Positions 6,638-14,036 of a DNA stretch of 33,723 bases are shown here, piece by piece; within the stretch, counting starts at the first letter, position 1, and the number at the start of each line of letters is the position of its first letter. The translations under genes and the position numbers were made by a program. The notes below the pieces were generated by a model that ran no database searches, was not told the origin of the DNA, and saw only the letters and a program-made list of their open reading frames with translations. The DNA lies in the NCBI GenBank assembly GCA_947625465.1, contig CANQOK010000029.1, forward strand, positions 1 through 33,723. Reading direction: 5' to 3'. Origin of the DNA: an uncultured Lachnospiraceae bacterium (GTDB taxonomy: Bacteria > Bacillota > Clostridia > Lachnospirales > Lachnospiraceae).

Positions 6638-7060
6638 ATGTACAGCGAAAAAGTCATGGATCATTTCAGCAACCCGAGGAATATGGGTGAGATCGAGAAT
6701 CCGAGCGGCATGGGTACCGTAGGGAACGCGAAATGCGGCGATATTATGAGAATGTATCTGGATATTGATGAAAACGGGATCATCCGGGACTGTAAGTTTA
6801 AAACCTTTGGCTGCGGCGCCGCGGTCGCTACCAGCAGTATGGCGACGGAGCTGGTGAAGGGCAAGTCCATTCAGGAGGCCCTGCAGGTTACCAATAAGGC
6901 GGTTATGGAAGCGCTGGACGGCCTGCCGCCGGTGAAAGTACATTGTTCGCTGCTGGCGGAGGAAGCCATTCACGCGGCGCTTTGGGATTACGCGGAAAAG
7001 AACGGGATCGTGATCGAGGGTCTGCAGAAACCGAAGAATGATATCAGTGATGAAGAATAA
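6638..7060 (+). CDS. iscU: Fe-S cluster assembly scaffold protein (IscU/NifU N-domain type)
   Basis: A 140-residue protein matching the U-type scaffold that builds [2Fe-2S]/[4Fe-4S] clusters on three cysteines. The ligands are visible: C33 in GNAKCGD with the adjacent D35, C59 in FGCGAAVATSS, and C103 in KVHCSLLAEEA. A fourth cysteine (C52) is not part of the usual set. There is no C-terminal Nfu domain, so it is the short stand-alone form, often named nifU in clostridial annotation. AAAGGTGAG precedes the ATG. It is co-transcribed with the desulfurase, its sulfur donor, and ends just before a terminator hairpin. Assignment is secure; only the naming between iscU and nifU is a matter of convention. 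Confidence 0.93.
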   Translation: MYSEKVMDHFSNPRNMGEIENPSGMGTVGNAKCGDIMRMYLDIDENGIIRDCKFKTFGCGAAVATSSMATELVKGKSIQEALQVTNKAVMEALDGLPPVKVHCSLLAEEAIHAALWDYAEKNGIVIEGLQKPKNDISDEE

Positions 7061-7066
7061 AGGAAG

Positions 7067-7095
7067 TGGGACAATTTGTCCCATTTCTTTTTATT
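7067..7095 (+). terminator. Rho-independent terminator after iscU
   Basis: TGGGACA (7067-7073) pairs with TGTCCCA (7077-7083) over a 3-nt loop, followed by a T-rich run (TTTCTTTTTATTTT). It separates the Fe-S operon from the pyrH operon. Confidence 0.75.
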
Positions 7096-7182
7096 TTAGG
7101 GTTCCTTTTTTTTCAAGTTTATGCTATTCTTATTATGTTGAGGTTTTGCGGACAGCAAGATCGGGGAAAGGCATGAACAGAT

Positions 7183-7884
7183 ATGGATGATTTAAAGAGA
7201 GTGCTGCTGAAACTGAGCGGCGAAGCGCTTGCAGGCGAGAAAAAGACCGGATTTGACGAGGCGACCTGTGTGAATGTCGCGAAGCAGGTCAGACAGCTGA
7301 CGGACGCCGGAGTGGAAGTCGCCATTGTGATCGGCGGCGGTAATTTCTGGCGGGGACGGACCAGCGAGAAGATTGACCGGACGAAGGCGGATGCCATCGG
7401 TATGCTGGCGACGGTAATGAACTGTATTTATGTATCGGAGATCTTCAGAACGGAAGGAATGGCGACGCAGGTGCTGACGCCGTTTGCGTGCGGTTCGTTT
7501 ACGGAGCTGTTTTCCAAGGATCGGGTGAATCAGTATTTCGCGGAAGGGAAGGTCCTTTTCTTCGCGGGCGGAACAGGACATCCTTATTTTTCCACGGATA
7601 TGGGAATGGCGCTGCGGGCTGTTGAGATCGACGCGGACTGCATTCTGGCGGCCAAGGCGATCGACGGCGTCTATGACAGCGATCCGCTGAAGAATCCGGC
7701 GGCTAAGAAGTATGACACGCTGACGTTTCAGGAGATCGTGGATCAGAAGCTGGGCGTGATCGATCTGGCGGCATCTGTATTGTGTATGGAGAATCATATG
7801 CCAATGAAGATTTTTGGCTTAAATGAGGATAACAGTATTGTCAATGCGGTGACCGGACATTTTACCGGTACCGATATTCATTGA
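7183..7884 (+). CDS. pyrH: UMP kinase
   Basis: At 233 residues this is the hexameric bacterial UMP kinase of the amino-acid-kinase fold, which converts UMP to UDP with ATP in the cytosol. Visible are the N-terminal LLKLSGEAL, the glycine-rich GGGNFWRG, and FAGGTGHPYFSTDMGMALRA with the following IDADCILAAKAIDGVYDSDP, all typical of PyrH. It opens the conserved Firmicute block pyrH-frr-uppS-cdsA-dxr-rseP-ispG-polC. In many genomes rpsB and tsf precede pyrH, but here the nifS-iscU operon does. A promoter must lie in 7096-7180. TATTAT at 7131-7136 is a possible -10, but no convincing -35 is visible. The purine-rich GGGGAAAGG before the ATG is further away than usual. Confidence 0.95.
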   Translation: MDDLKRVLLKLSGEALAGEKKTGFDEATCVNVAKQVRQLTDAGVEVAIVIGGGNFWRGRTSEKIDRTKADAIGMLATVMNCIYVSEIFRTEGMATQVLTPFACGSFTELFSKDRVNQYFAEGKVLFFAGGTGHPYFSTDMGMALRAVEIDADCILAAKAIDGVYDSDPLKNPAAKKYDTLTFQEIVDQKLGVIDLAASVLCMENHMPMKIFGLNEDNSIVNAVTGHFTGTDIH

Positions 7885-7904
7885 CCAAAGAAAGGAAAGG
7901 GAAC

Positions 7905-8456
7905 ATGAGCGATTTAGCAATTTATGAAGAGAAAATGGATAAGGCGATCGACGCGCTGCTGGGAGAGTTTAATTCCATCCGCGCAGGCCGTGCCAATCCG
8001 CATATTCTGGATAAGATCCGGATCGATTATTACGGGGTGCCGACGCCGCTGCAGCAGATCGGCAACATTTCCGTGCCGGAGGCGAGAATGATCGTGATCC
8101 AGCCCTGGGATATGAGCGCGGTCAGCGCCATTGAGAAAGCGATTCAGACTTCGGATCTGGGACTGACGCCGACGAACGACGGCAAGGTGATCCGTCTGGT
8201 ATTTCCGGAACTGACGGAGGACCGGAGAAAAGAACTGGCGAAGGAGACCAAGAAGAAGGGGGAGAATGCCAAGGTTGCTATCCGGAATATTCGCCGGGAC
8301 GCCAACGACGCGTTCAAAAAACAGAATAAGGACAACGAGATCTCCGAAGATGAGCTGAAGAACTTAGAGGACAAGGTGCAGAAGCTGACAGATAAATATG
8401 TGGCTATGGTCGATAAGGAAGTAGAGACTAAGACGAAAGAGATCATGACGGTTTAG
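7905..8456 (+). CDS. frr: Ribosome recycling factor
   Basis: A 183-residue protein, the normal size for RRF, which with EF-G splits the post-termination ribosome. The family pattern is clear: MDKAIDALLGEFNSIRAGRANPHILD, YYGVPTPLQQIGNISVPEARMIVIQPWD, and the long charged helices with RRKELAKETKKKGENAKVAIRNIRRDAND. The start is ATG 7905 after AAAGGAAAGGG. A TTG 24 nt earlier in frame is not needed. It follows pyrH by 20 nt, the near-universal arrangement, and is followed by a hairpin before uppS. Confidence 0.96.
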   Translation: MSDLAIYEEKMDKAIDALLGEFNSIRAGRANPHILDKIRIDYYGVPTPLQQIGNISVPEARMIVIQPWDMSAVSAIEKAIQTSDLGLTPTNDGKVIRLVFPELTEDRRKELAKETKKKGENAKVAIRNIRRDANDAFKKQNKDNEISEDELKNLEDKVQKLTDKYVAMVDKEVETKTKEIMTV

Positions 8457-8477
8457 GTCAGGTATATTTGACAAAAC

Positions 8478-8518
8478 AGGAGACAGTGCCTTGACAGGTG
8501 TTGTCTCCTTTCACTTTT
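8478..8518 (+). terminator. Hairpin with T run between frr and uppS (possible partial terminator)
   Basis: AGGAGACA (8478-8485) pairs with TGTCTCCT (8502-8509), with a small CCT/AGG inner stem, followed by TTCACTTTTT. The T tract is interrupted. Because uppS-polC downstream have no clear promoter of their own in the 40 nt that follow, it may attenuate rather than stop transcription. Confidence 0.5.
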
Positions 8519-8551
8519 TGGTAACAATATCAATGTAAGATAGGAGCAGAC

Positions 8552-9283
8552 ATGGCAAAGAAAAAAGAAGAAAAAGAGCTGGTGATCCCCAGACATGTGG
8601 CGATCATACTGGACGGAAACGGCAGATGGGCAAAAAAACGGTTTCTGCCGAGAACCGCGGGGCACGCGGTCGGCGCCAAAAATCTGGAGAAGATCTGCAG
8701 GATCGCTTATGAGGTCGGAATCCAGTATCTGACCGTATATGCGTTTTCTACAGAGAACTGGAACCGTTCCAAAGAAGAAGTCGATACGATCATGAAGCTT
8801 TTGGATGACTATCTGAACACCTGTATCCAGACAGCCAATGAGAATAAGATGTGCTGTCAGGTCATCGGAGATATTACCCGGCTGCGGCCGGATATGCAGA
8901 AGCGGATCGCGGCGCTGGAAGAAGCGACGAAGGACAATCCGGGCCTGCATTTTAATATTGCGATCAATTATGGAGGCCGGGATGAACTGGTGCGGGCCGC
9001 GAAGCGGATGACGGCGGACGCCAGAGACGGCAGACTGGATCCGGAGAAGCTGGATCAGGAAGTGTTTAATTCCTATTTGGATACTAAGGACAGCCCGGAT
9101 CCGGATCTGCTGATCCGGACCAGCGGGGAAGAACGATTATCCAATTTTCTGCTGTGGCAGCTGGCATATACGGAGTTTTATTTTACCGATGTGCTGTGGC
9201 CGGATTTTGACAAGGCGGAGCTGATGCGGGCGATTGAAAAATATAATACGAGAGACCGCCGGTATGGCGGTGTAAAACAGTAG
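8552..9283 (+). CDS. uppS: Isoprenyl (undecaprenyl diphosphate) synthase
   Basis: A 243-residue cis-prenyltransferase that extends farnesyl diphosphate with isopentenyl diphosphate to C55, the lipid carrier for wall synthesis. Key motifs: VAIILDGNGRWAKKR with the catalytic Asp, GHAVGAKNL, YLTVYAFSTENWNR, INYGGRDEL, and the C-terminal DPDLLIRTSGEERLSNFLLWQLAYTEFYF. AGGAG lies 6 nt before the ATG. A lysine/glutamate-rich N-terminal extension (AKKKEEKE) precedes the conserved core. It sits between frr and cdsA as in other Firmicutes. Its substrate supply depends on the MEP pathway, two steps of which (dxr, ispG) are in the same operon. Confidence 0.95.
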   Translation: MAKKKEEKELVIPRHVAIILDGNGRWAKKRFLPRTAGHAVGAKNLEKICRIAYEVGIQYLTVYAFSTENWNRSKEEVDTIMKLLDDYLNTCIQTANENKMCCQVIGDITRLRPDMQKRIAALEEATKDNPGLHFNIAINYGGRDELVRAAKRMTADARDGRLDPEKLDQEVFNSYLDTKDSPDPDLLIRTSGEERLSNFLLWQLAYTEFYFTDVLWPDFDKAELMRAIEKYNTRDRRYGGVKQ

Positions 9284-9304
9284 AGAAACAAAAAGGAGAG
9301 TACA

Positions 9305-10120
9305 ATGGCGGTAAAAAACCTGATGACAAAATCTTTTGCGGAGCGGACGATCAGCGGAATTGTACTGGTGATCATCGCGCTGGTGACGATCATTTTGGGA
9401 GGCGATGTACTGCTGGTCACAGTCGGTCTGGTTTCTCTGGCAGGCCTGTTTGAACTGTACCGCGTTTTTCAGATCCAGAATACAATGGCAGGGCTCGTGG
9501 GATATGCAGGTACCCTGGCCTATTATCTGCTGCTGCGCTTTGGTCTGCAGCGTTATGTCGTGATCGAACTGGTACTTTGCCTGATGCTGTTCATGGCAGT
9601 TTATGTAGTTACCTTTCCCAGATTTCAGACGCAGCAGATCATGATGGGACTGTTCGGGCTGGTCTATGTGCCGATCATGCTGTCGTACATTTACCAGGTG
9701 CGGCTTGGCGAAAACGGCGCCTATGCGGTATGGCTGATTTTTTTGTGCTCCTGGGGAAGTGATACCTGCGCTTATCTCGCGGGCGTTACCATGGGCAGAC
9801 ATAAGATGACGCCGGTGTTAAGTCCGAAGAAATCAGTGGAAGGCGCCATCGGAGGCGTGCTCGGAGCGGCTTTGCTCGGCTTTCTCTATGCGCTGGCGAT
9901 CTATCATACGGGGAAAGAACTTTGGACCTATCCGGTTATCTGCGCGGTTGGAGCGCTGATTTCCATGATCGGGGATCTGGCGGCTTCCGCGATCAAGCGC
10001 AATCACGATATTAAAGATTACGGGAAACTGATCCCCGGACACGGCGGGATCATGGACCGCTTTGACAGTGTGATCTTTACCGCACCGATCATCTGGCTTT
10101 TACTGGATCTGATGCATTAG
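9305..10120 (+). CDS. cdsA: Phosphatidate cytidylyltransferase (CDP-diglyceride synthase)
   Basis: A 271-residue integral membrane protein with about eight hydrophobic segments. It makes CDP-diacylglycerol from phosphatidic acid and CTP, the branch point of phospholipid synthesis. The family signature is complete near the C-terminus: SAIKRNHDIKDYGKLIPGHG followed by GIMDR, with the metal-binding KD and DR aspartates. LSPKKSVEGAIGG upstream of it is also typical. AAGGAGAG precedes the ATG, 21 nt after uppS. Placement between uppS and dxr is the standard order. Confidence 0.95.
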   Translation: MAVKNLMTKSFAERTISGIVLVIIALVTIILGGDVLLVTVGLVSLAGLFELYRVFQIQNTMAGLVGYAGTLAYYLLLRFGLQRYVVIELVLCLMLFMAVYVVTFPRFQTQQIMMGLFGLVYVPIMLSYIYQVRLGENGAYAVWLIFLCSWGSDTCAYLAGVTMGRHKMTPVLSPKKSVEGAIGGVLGAALLGFLYALAIYHTGKELWTYPVICAVGALISMIGDLAASAIKRNHDIKDYGKLIPGHGGIMDRFDSVIFTAPIIWLLLDLMH

Positions 10121-10139
10121 ATATGGAATGGAGGTACAC

Positions 10140-11288
10140 GTGAAGAAAATAGCGATACTGGGTTCTACCGGCTCGATCGGTACACAGACTTTGGAAATTG
10201 TACGGGCGAACGCGGATCTTACGGTAACGGCACTGGCCGCCGGTTCCAATATCACGCTGCTGGAACAGCAGGCGAGGGAGTTTCATCCGTCCGTTGTCGC
10301 CGTATGGGATACAGAAAAGGCAAAGGAGCTGGCAGTAAAGCTGAAGGATCTGCCGGTTCAGGTCGTAAGCGGAATGGAAGGCCTGCTGGAAGCGGCTGCG
10401 GAACCGCAGGCGGAGATCGTGGTGACCGCGGTTGTGGGGATGATCGGGATTCGTCCTACCATTGCGGCAATCGAAGCCGGCAAAGAGATCGCGCTTGCCA
10501 ATAAGGAAACTTTGGTGACTGCCGGGCATATCATTATACCACTGGCAGAAAAAAGAGGAGTCGGCATCTATCCGGTAGACAGTGAGCACAGCGCGATCTT
10601 TCAGTGCTTAAACGGAGAAAACCGGAAACAGATCCACAAGATCCTGCTGACGGCGTCCGGTGGCCCCTTCCGCGGGAAAAAGCGGGAGGAGCTTCAGAAT
10701 ATTACGCCGGAACAGGCACTCAGACATCCGAACTGGAGCATGGGCAGAAAGATCACTATTGACTCCGCTACTATGGTAAATAAGGGGCTGGAAGTGATCG
10801 AAGCCAAATGGCTGTTTGGCGTGGAGCCAGATCGGATTCAGGTGGTGGTGCAGCCGCAGAGCCTGATCCATTCTATGGTGGAATTTGAGGACGGTGCCGT
10901 CATGGCGCAGCTTGGCACGCCGGATATGAAGCTTCCGATTCAGTACGCGCTGTTTTATCCGGACAGACGTCCGATGGACGCGAAACGGGTGGATTTTACG
11001 GCGCTGCGTTCCATTGATTTTTCCGTGCCGGATCTGGAGACCTTTACCGGGCTGGCGCTTGCTTATGAAGCAGGCCGGATCGGCGGCTCTTTGCCGACGG
11101 TGCTGAATGCGGCCAATGAAAAGGCGGTCGCCTTATTTCTGGACGGAAAGATCAGGTTTCTGGAGATCGCGGATATCATCGCGGACTGTATGTCCGCGCA
11201 CAGGAATATCGAAAATCCTTCTGTCGCGGATATTCTGGAAACGGAACAGGAAACCTATGAAAGAATCGGCCGGCGCTGGCCTGTATGA
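10140..11288 (+). CDS. dxr: 1-deoxy-D-xylulose 5-phosphate reductoisomerase
   Basis: A 382-residue enzyme that rearranges and reduces DXP to 2-C-methylerythritol 4-phosphate with NADPH, the committed step of the MEP isoprenoid route. It shows the Rossmann motif GSTGSIGTQT at the N-terminus, ALANKETLV, the metal/substrate loop PVDSEHSAIFQ, LTASGGPFR, and HPNWSMGRKITIDSATMVNKGLE. I chose GTG 10140 because GGAGGT ends 4 nt before it and the product then starts MKKIAILGSTG as in the family. An in-frame ATG at 10128 overlaps that ribosome site and has none of its own. It belongs to the same operon as ispG. Confidence 0.95.
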   Translation: MKKIAILGSTGSIGTQTLEIVRANADLTVTALAAGSNITLLEQQAREFHPSVVAVWDTEKAKELAVKLKDLPVQVVSGMEGLLEAAAEPQAEIVVTAVVGMIGIRPTIAAIEAGKEIALANKETLVTAGHIIIPLAEKRGVGIYPVDSEHSAIFQCLNGENRKQIHKILLTASGGPFRGKKREELQNITPEQALRHPNWSMGRKITIDSATMVNKGLEVIEAKWLFGVEPDRIQVVVQPQSLIHSMVEFEDGAVMAQLGTPDMKLPIQYALFYPDRRPMDAKRVDFTALRSIDFSVPDLETFTGLALAYEAGRIGGSLPTVLNAANEKAVALFLDGKIRFLEIADIIADCMSAHRNIENPSVADILETEQETYERIGRRWPV

Positions 11289-11316
11289 AAGATCAAATGG
11301 TTAAGTGGGAGAAATT

Positions 11317-12939
11317 ATGAATATCATCAGTATTATTATCGCGATTATCATTTTCAGTATTTTGATCCTGATCCATGAATTCGGGCATTTTCTGCTGGCG
11401 AAAAAGAATGGGGTATGCGTCATTGAATTTTCGCTGGGAATGGGCCCCAGGCTGCTCAGCTTTAAAAAGGGAGAGACCCGCTATTCGCTGAAAGCGATCC
11501 CCTTTGGCGGTTACTGCATGATGCTCTCTGATGAAATGCTGAATGAGGAAAATGAGATCGAAGAAGGCTATGATATGGAGCGCTCCTATGATAAAAAGAG
11601 CGTCTGGGCGCGGATCTCTATTATTGCGGCAGGTCCCATTTTTAATTTTCTGCTGGCGTTCGTGGCGGCAATCATCGTGATCGGGTTTACCGGGATGGAT
11701 CCGGCGTTTGTGGATTATGTGGAAGCGGATTCTCCCGCTGCGCAGGCAGGACTGGAACCCGGCGATGTGATTACCCGCTATAACGGGGTGAAGGTCTCCG
11801 TAGGCAGGGATATTTATCTGGAAGAATATTTGAATCCGACAGGCAAATCCCCGATCGAACTGACTGTGGAGCGGGAAGGGGAAGAATTGAATCTGACGGT
11901 TCAGCCGGCGGAAAAACAGGCGTTCTATCTCGGAATGCAGTATCAGGCAGATGAGGATCCCGCATCCGTTACGGTATCGGAAAACAGTGCGTTGGAACAG
12001 GCAGGCGTTAAGACCGGCGATGTGATCACGAAGATAGACGGAACCGAAATACCGAACGGAAAGGAGATGTCCGCGTATTTGCGTGCTCATCCGATCTCGC
12101 AGACGCCGCTTACAATTACAGCGGAGCGGGACGGGACTTCGATGGAATTTACGGTAACGCCGCAGGTACAGACTTATTATGAAACCGGATTTACCTATAA
12201 TCTGTATAAGCTGGCCGGTAAAAATCTGAACATTACCGTAGACAGTGTAGCGGCGGATGGCGCAGCGGCGCAGGCGGGTCTTACGGAATCGGACCGGATC
12301 GTTTCGGTAAACGGAAGGACGGTTGTGCCCGGCATGGGAAATGACATTTATGATCAGATCCTGGATTCCAAAGGGACGCCGCTTTCCTTAGAAGTAGAAG
12401 ATGCGGACGGAAATAAAAGGAGTCTGACGATCACCCCGAAAAAAGTGGAAGCAGAGAATGCGGATTCAGAAGACACCTATGATATGGGCTTTACCTGTAC
12501 TATGCTTTACGAAGGGAAAAACGGACTGGATGTGCTCGGCGGCAGCTTTACGGAGATCGCCTATCAGGTGAGGACCACATTCAGAAGTCTGGCCGGACTT
12601 TTTACCGGGAAGGTCGGCGTGAAAGATATGTCCGGTCCGGTGGGGATCGTGGATGTGATCTCCGATACCGTGGAGGAAACCAGTTCGGAAGGAGTCGGAC
12701 TTACTTTGCTGACACTGCTTAATTTTCTGATCCTGCTGAACGCCAATCTGGCAGTGATGAACCTGCTGCCGCTGCCTGCCTTAGACGGCGGGAAACTGGT
12801 ATTTTTACTGATCGAAGCAATCCGCGGGAAACCGGTTCCGAGAGAAAAGGAAGGCATGGTGCATTTTGTGGGGATGATCCTGCTTATGCTCCTGATGGTG
12901 TTTATTCTGTATCAGGATATTGTAAAATTATTCCAATAG
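11317..12939 (+). CDS. rseP: RseP/RasP-family site-2 zinc metalloprotease with three PDZ domains
   Basis: A 540-residue intramembrane protease, which cleaves membrane-embedded substrates such as anti-sigma factors and signal-peptide remnants. The zinc site is H20-E21-F22-G23-H24 in the first membrane helix, and the third ligand is in LPLPALDGG (D490). Two C-terminal helices follow. Between them are three PDZ-like units, each with a recognisable A..AGL/V-x-x-x-D-x-I-x-x-x-[ND]-G core: about residues 130-200, 212-290 and 300-385. Family members usually have one or two, which explains the length (about 350-450 is usual). ATG 11317 has GGGAG 5 nt upstream; a GTG at 11305 overlaps that site and is less likely. 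Position between dxr and ispG is conserved. Confidence 0.92.
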   Translation: MNIISIIIAIIIFSILILIHEFGHFLLAKKNGVCVIEFSLGMGPRLLSFKKGETRYSLKAIPFGGYCMMLSDEMLNEENEIEEGYDMERSYDKKSVWARISIIAAGPIFNFLLAFVAAIIVIGFTGMDPAFVDYVEADSPAAQAGLEPGDVITRYNGVKVSVGRDIYLEEYLNPTGKSPIELTVEREGEELNLTVQPAEKQAFYLGMQYQADEDPASVTVSENSALEQAGVKTGDVITKIDGTEIPNGKEMSAYLRAHPISQTPLTITAERDGTSMEFTVTPQVQTYYETGFTYNLYKLAGKNLNITVDSVAADGAAAQAGLTESDRIVSVNGRTVVPGMGNDIYDQILDSKGTPLSLEVEDADGNKRSLTITPKKVEAENADSEDTYDMGFTCTMLYEGKNGLDVLGGSFTEIAYQVRTTFRSLAGLFTGKVGVKDMSGPVGIVDVISDTVEETSSEGVGLTLLTLLNFLILLNANLAVMNLLPLPALDGGKLVFLLIEAIRGKPVPREKEGMVHFVGMILLMLLMVFILYQDIVKLFQ

Positions 12940-12956
12940 AAAAATGAGGAAATGAA

Positions 12957-14015
12957 ATGGAGAGAAAACAGACCAAAACGGTTCGGATCGGAGACCGCGT
13001 GATCGGCGGCGGCAATCCGGTTCTGATCCAGTCTATGACAAATACGAAAACAGAAGATGCGGCGGCGACTGTGGCGCAGATCCATGCGCTGGAACAGGCG
13101 GGCTGTGAGATCATCCGCTGCGCGGTTCCCACGATGGAGGCGGCAAAGGCGCTGGGAGAGATTAAGAAGCAGATCTCCATTCCGCTGGTAGCGGACATTC
13201 ATTTCGATTACCGTCTCGCGATTGCCGCGATCGAAAACGGGGCCGATAAGATCCGGATCAACCCGGGCAATATCGGAAGCAGAGAGCGCGTTAAAGCAGT
13301 CGTGGATGCGGCAAAGGAACGGGGAATCCCTATCCGGGTGGGAGTCAACAGCGGTTCGCTGGAAAAACCGATCCTGGAGAAATACGGCAGTGTGACGGCG
13401 GAAGGGATCGTGGAGAGCGCGCTGGATAAGGTGCATCTGATCGAGGATCTGGGGTATGACAATCTGGTGATCAGCATTAAGTCCTCGGATGTGATGATGT
13501 GTGTAAAAGCGCATGAACTGATCGCGCAGAAAACGGACTATCCGCTGCATGTGGGGATCACGGAAGCGGGAACGGTGATCTCCGGCAATATCAAGTCCGC
13601 CATCGGACTGGGCCTGATCTTAAACCAGGGGATCGGAGATACCATTCGGGTATCGCTGACCGGCGATCCGGTGGAAGAGGTAAAATCGGCAAAGCTGATC
13701 CTGCGGACGCTGGGGCTGCGGAAAACAGGGATTCAGGTGGTGTCCTGCCCGACCTGCGGGCGTACCCGGATCGATCTGATCGGACTTGCCAATCAGGTAG
13801 AGACGATGGTGCAGAAATATGACCATTTGAATATCAAGGTAGCGGTCATGGGCTGCGCGGTAAACGGGCCGGGAGAAGCCAGAGAAGCGGATATCGGGAT
13901 CGCGGGAGGAATTAATGAAGGCCTTTTGATCCGGCACGGAGAAATTGTACGGAAGGTACCGGAGGCGGAACTGCTGGAAGTTCTGGAGGATGAACTGAAA
14001 CACTGGAATGCGTAA
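12957..14015 (+). CDS. ispG: 4-hydroxy-3-methylbut-2-enyl diphosphate synthase (GcpE)
   Basis: A 352-residue [4Fe-4S] enzyme that reductively opens methylerythritol cyclodiphosphate to HMBPP, the penultimate MEP step. The N-terminal TIM-barrel has [20 protein letters not shown] and IRINPGNIG. The three cluster cysteines are in VVSCPTCGR and [12 protein letters not shown]. It depends on Fe-S assembly, and the nifS-iscU pair lies 6 kb upstream. In B. subtilis the slot between the protease gene and polC is held by proS; here it is ispG, an order I associate with Clostridia. Start at ATG 12957 follows a modest GAGGAAATGAA site. Confidence 0.95.
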   Translation: MERKQTKTVRIGDRVIGGGNPVLIQSMTNTKTEDAAATVAQIHALEQAGCEIIRCAVPTMEAAKALGEIKKQISIPLVADIHFDYRLAIAAIENGADKIRINPGNIGSRERVKAVVDAAKERGIPIRVGVNSGSLEKPILEKYGSVTAEGIVESALDKVHLIEDLGYDNLVISIKSSDVMMCVKAHELIAQKTDYPLHVGITEAGTVISGNIKSAIGLGLILNQGIGDTIRVSLTGDPVEEVKSAKLILRTLGLRKTGIQVVSCPTCGRTRIDLIGLANQVETMVQKYDHLNIKVAVMGCAVNGPGEAREADIGIAGGINEGLLIRHGEIVRKVPEAELLEVLEDELKHWNA

Positions 14016-14036
14016 GCGCCGGTAAGGAGAAAACGG

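Noticed and set aside
7173-7190. Tiny frame MNRYG overlapping the pyrH start
   Set aside because: It is only five codons and its ribosome site is no better than that of pyrH. It is probably chance, with the purine tract serving pyrH.
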